This document shows, in pieces, positions 62,226 to 64,000 of a stretch of DNA of 64,000 nucleotides; the stretch's first letter is position 1, and each line of letters opens with the position of its first letter. The notes under the pieces were generated by a model. It saw only the letters and a program-made list of their open reading frames with translations, did no database searches and had not been told where the DNA came from. The position numbers and the translations under genes were made by a program. The DNA is from Gammaproteobacteria bacterium (GTDB lineage: Bacteria > Pseudomonadota > Gammaproteobacteria > UBA6429 > Thiohalophilaceae). The DNA is taken from contig WGLP01000010.1 in NCBI GenBank assembly GCA_016125505.1, positions 62,001 to 126,000 of the forward strand, written 5' to 3'.

Positions 62226-63065
62226 TCATAACAATTTCTGCGCAGTCAATACATCCGACATCGTCGTGAAACTAAAATCCTGCAACAATTTTTCCAGCCG
62301 CCCTTCACACTTGTCCAGATTATTGTAGTGACGGAAAGTCGACAAGGCGCTGGCTTTTACACGTGGCTGCGCATGATCGATCTCCCAGGGATGCAGATAA
62401 AACACGATTGGCTTATGTTCCTTTTCCACCCTGCGCAGCAGGAATTTACTCAGGGCATAGGGATAAAGGCGAAAATATCCGCCACCCGCTGCCGGCATTT
62501 TTACCCCAAACAGGCTTGAGGTCGTCAATGGAAACTCTACAATGTGATTGCCATTGGGTGTTTTCAGCTTATGCGGTAGCGGTTCGGCATCGGGTATACC
62601 GTAGCGATCATGGCGAATCGGAAAAATACTGGAATCGTACTTGAAACCAAGATCACTCAGGATATCGAGTGCCCAAAGTGATTTCTTGGTTATAGAATAA
62701 CTGGCGGCTCGGTAACCGTGCACCGGCTTACCAAGAATATCTTCCAGCATGGCCTTGGATTTCCGTGTCTCTTCATGAAACACATCAGGACTTTGATCAT
62801 AAACCAATTGGTGACTGTAGCCGTGGCTCGCCACTTCGTGCCCGCGAGTATCGATCTCCCTTACCAGTTCGGGAAAACGTTCGGCTACCCAGCCAAGAAC
62901 AAAATGGGTTGCTTTCACATTATGCCGGTCAAATAAATCCAATAAGCGGCGGGTATTATCAACCACCCTGGGCGAAATATTCGACCAGTCGTCGACTTTA
63001 ATTGTCTCCGACAATGCGGCGACGTGGAAATAGTCTTCAACATCCACGGATAAAACATTATTCAT
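62226..63065 (-). CDS. XrtA-associated polysaccharide deacetylase (DUF3473 type)
   Basis: The 279-residue protein follows the exosortase-A-associated deacetylase family closely: NVLSVDVEDYFHVAAL at the start, VKATHFVLGWVAERFPELV, HEVASHGYSHQLVYDQ, GYRAASYSIT and, at the end, FYLHPWEIDHAQPRV (DUF3473). The D-D and H-x3-H metal residues are present. In known loci these enzymes come with exosortase and PEP-CTERM genes, which here could lie beyond the right edge. It is minus-strand and divergent from the DegT-like gene. Confidence 0.92.
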   Translation of the reverse strand: MNNVLSVDVEDYFHVAALSETIKVDDWSNISPRVVDNTRRLLDLFDRHNVKATHFVLGWVAERFPELVREIDTRGHEVASHGYSHQLVYDQSPDVFHEETRKSKAMLEDILGKPVHGYRAASYSITKKSLWALDILSDLGFKYDSSIFPIRHDRYGIPDAEPLPHKLKTPNGNHIVEFPLTTSSLFGVKMPAAGGGYFRLYPYALSKFLLRRVEKEHKPIVFYLHPWEIDHAQPRVKASALSTFRHYNNLDKCEGRLEKLLQDFSFTTMSDVLTAQKLL

Positions 63066-63201
63066 GGCAGGTTACCGTTATTCATCATTGGTCAGATTTT
63101 AGCAGCATACTAGAGTGATGTTAACGTCCGACGACGTTATAAGCTTTAGTACAAACAAGTGCTCTGGTAATACCATCGATAATTGGGCATGATCTCACCT
63201 G

Positions 63202-64000
63202 ATGACTGCACATATCAATACCCTGCGCCCTGTCGGCAATCCTGTTCTGCTGAAAAAATCAAAGCTGGATTACCGTTATTTTGCGACCCCCCATGTCGAA
63301 TTTTACCAATCGGGTACTGCCGCACTGGCAGCGGCGCTTATCGCTGCAAAAGAAACTCGCACTGACACCCACACAAAGCCAGAAGTCCTGTTGCCGGCCT
63401 ATGCCTGCCCCGATCTCATCAGCGCCAGTCTACACGCAGGACTGACTCCCGTATTGATCGATTTGACACCGGATAGCTGCTGGATGTCACTGGAAACTAT
63501 CGAAAACGCCATTACAGAACGCACCGTTGCCATGATTGCCGTGCGTTTCCTTGGTATCGCTGAACAAATGACCGCATTGCGTACGCTCTGTCAGCGCTAC
63601 GACCTTACGCTCATTGAAGACAGTGCCCAGGGCTTTCCCACTGGCCAGGCTGAGAAGTATTGGCAGGGTGATCTGGCGATACTGAGTTTCGGTCGTGGCA
63701 AACCCGTAAACATGCTAGGAGGTGGCGCCGTTGTTATTCTCAAGCCGGGATTAAAAGAACACCTTCCAACACCCGGTATCATCCCAACAAGCATAAAGGC
63801 ATCGGCTGCTTATGCCTCGAAGGTGACACTCTATAATCTTTTGATAAGACCATTCGCGTATGGAATGGCAACCAGGCTGCCTGGACTGAATGTCGGTGAA
63901 ACTGTTTTCAAACCTCTAAATCAGATAGCGGGAATGCCCGAAACAATTTCCACCAGGCTCAATAGCAATATCGACTACTATACGCGTCTGCCGAATATTG
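63202..64000 (+). CDS. DegT/DnrJ/EryC1/StrS-family aminotransferase, cut by window end
   Basis: The frame is open from the ATG at 63202 to the end of the window (266 codons). EFYQSGTAALAAAL (PLP phosphate site), LLPAYACPDLISASL, LIEDSAQGFP and SFGRGKPVNMLGGGAVV with the likely PLP lysine identify the DegT family, which makes amino sugars on nucleotide sugars. No strong ribosome site precedes the ATG. The C-terminus is outside the window. Confidence 0.85.
   Translation, partial: MTAHINTLRPVGNPVLLKKSKLDYRYFATPHVEFYQSGTAALAAALIAAKETRTDTHTKPEVLLPAYACPDLISASLHAGLTPVLIDLTPDSCWMSLETIENAITERTVAMIAVRFLGIAEQMTALRTLCQRYDLTLIEDSAQGFPTGQAEKYWQGDLAILSFGRGKPVNMLGGGAVVILKPGLKEHLPTPGIIPTSIKASAAYASKVTLYNLLIRPFAYGMATRLPGLNVGETVFKPLNQIAGMPETISTRLNSNIDYYTRLPNI

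Overview
The window reads as a chromosomal segment of a sulfur-oxidising gammaproteobacterium. It carries a reverse-type dissimilatory sulfite reductase locus in the order dsrABEFHCMKLJOPNR (7340-19934). DsrE, DsrF and DsrH are present and DsrL is the NAD(P)H-oxidoreductase type; both are marks of the oxidative pathway known from Allochromatium vinosum. No photosynthesis genes, rRNA, tRNA, CRISPR array, transposase or phage genes were found.

Left flank (1-6891). A set of little-studied genes precedes dsrA: two unrecognised or poorly characterised conserved proteins, a GNAT acetyltransferase, and three different Fe(II)/2-oxoglutarate dioxygenases (prolyl-hydroxylase-like, PiuC/YbiX-like and TauD-like). 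A compact minus-strand cluster diverges from dsrA. It holds the TauD-like oxygenase, a 62-residue protein, an orphan Cas6 protein of the Cmx6 (I-MYXAN) type, a DsrC paralogue that has lost both redox cysteines (RspA-like), and a 68-residue protein. This is the best candidate in the window for an undescribed system: an RNA-processing fold beside a cysteine-free sulfur-carrier homologue, with no CRISPR array or other cas gene.

Dsr core and right flank (6892-33524). DsrAB with DsrC oxidises stored sulfane sulfur to sulfite. DsrEFH passes sulfur to DsrC, DsrMKJOP is the membrane redox complex, DsrL supplies or removes electrons, and DsrN (siroheme amidation) and DsrR (a cysteine-free IscA-like protein) support maturation. 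Several hairpins (after dsrA, before and after dsrC, after dsrP) divide the operon. No dsrS is recognised. Instead a NarX-like kinase and NarL-like regulator follow, without the nitrate-sensing periplasmic domain, then a rhodanese, an S24-like protein and an Atm1-type ABC exporter. Next come a TonB receptor, a periplasmic binding protein and a GGDEF/EAL protein that look like one signalling unit, a phosphopantetheinyl transferase, and cysG, which makes the siroheme needed by DsrAB.

Polysaccharide region (33585-64000). cysC and galE open a large exopolysaccharide or glycan locus: many glycosyltransferases, an asparagine synthetase-type amidotransferase, a Wzx flippase, an O-antigen-ligase-like protein, a tyrosine phosphatase, two sulfotransferases, two acyltransferases, an ATP-grasp enzyme, three polysaccharide deacetylases, a FemAB protein and the start of a DegT aminotransferase. 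Several of these are of the kinds that accompany exosortase A (XrtA/PEP-CTERM) loci, but no exosortase or PEP-CTERM protein lies inside the window. CysC (PAPS synthesis) plus two sulfotransferases suggests a sulfated product. The part from about 40 to 55 kb is visibly richer in A+T than the dsr region and looks acquired. One edge of it is marked by a decayed second copy of the ATP-grasp gene (53111-53680), 3.2 kb from the intact one.
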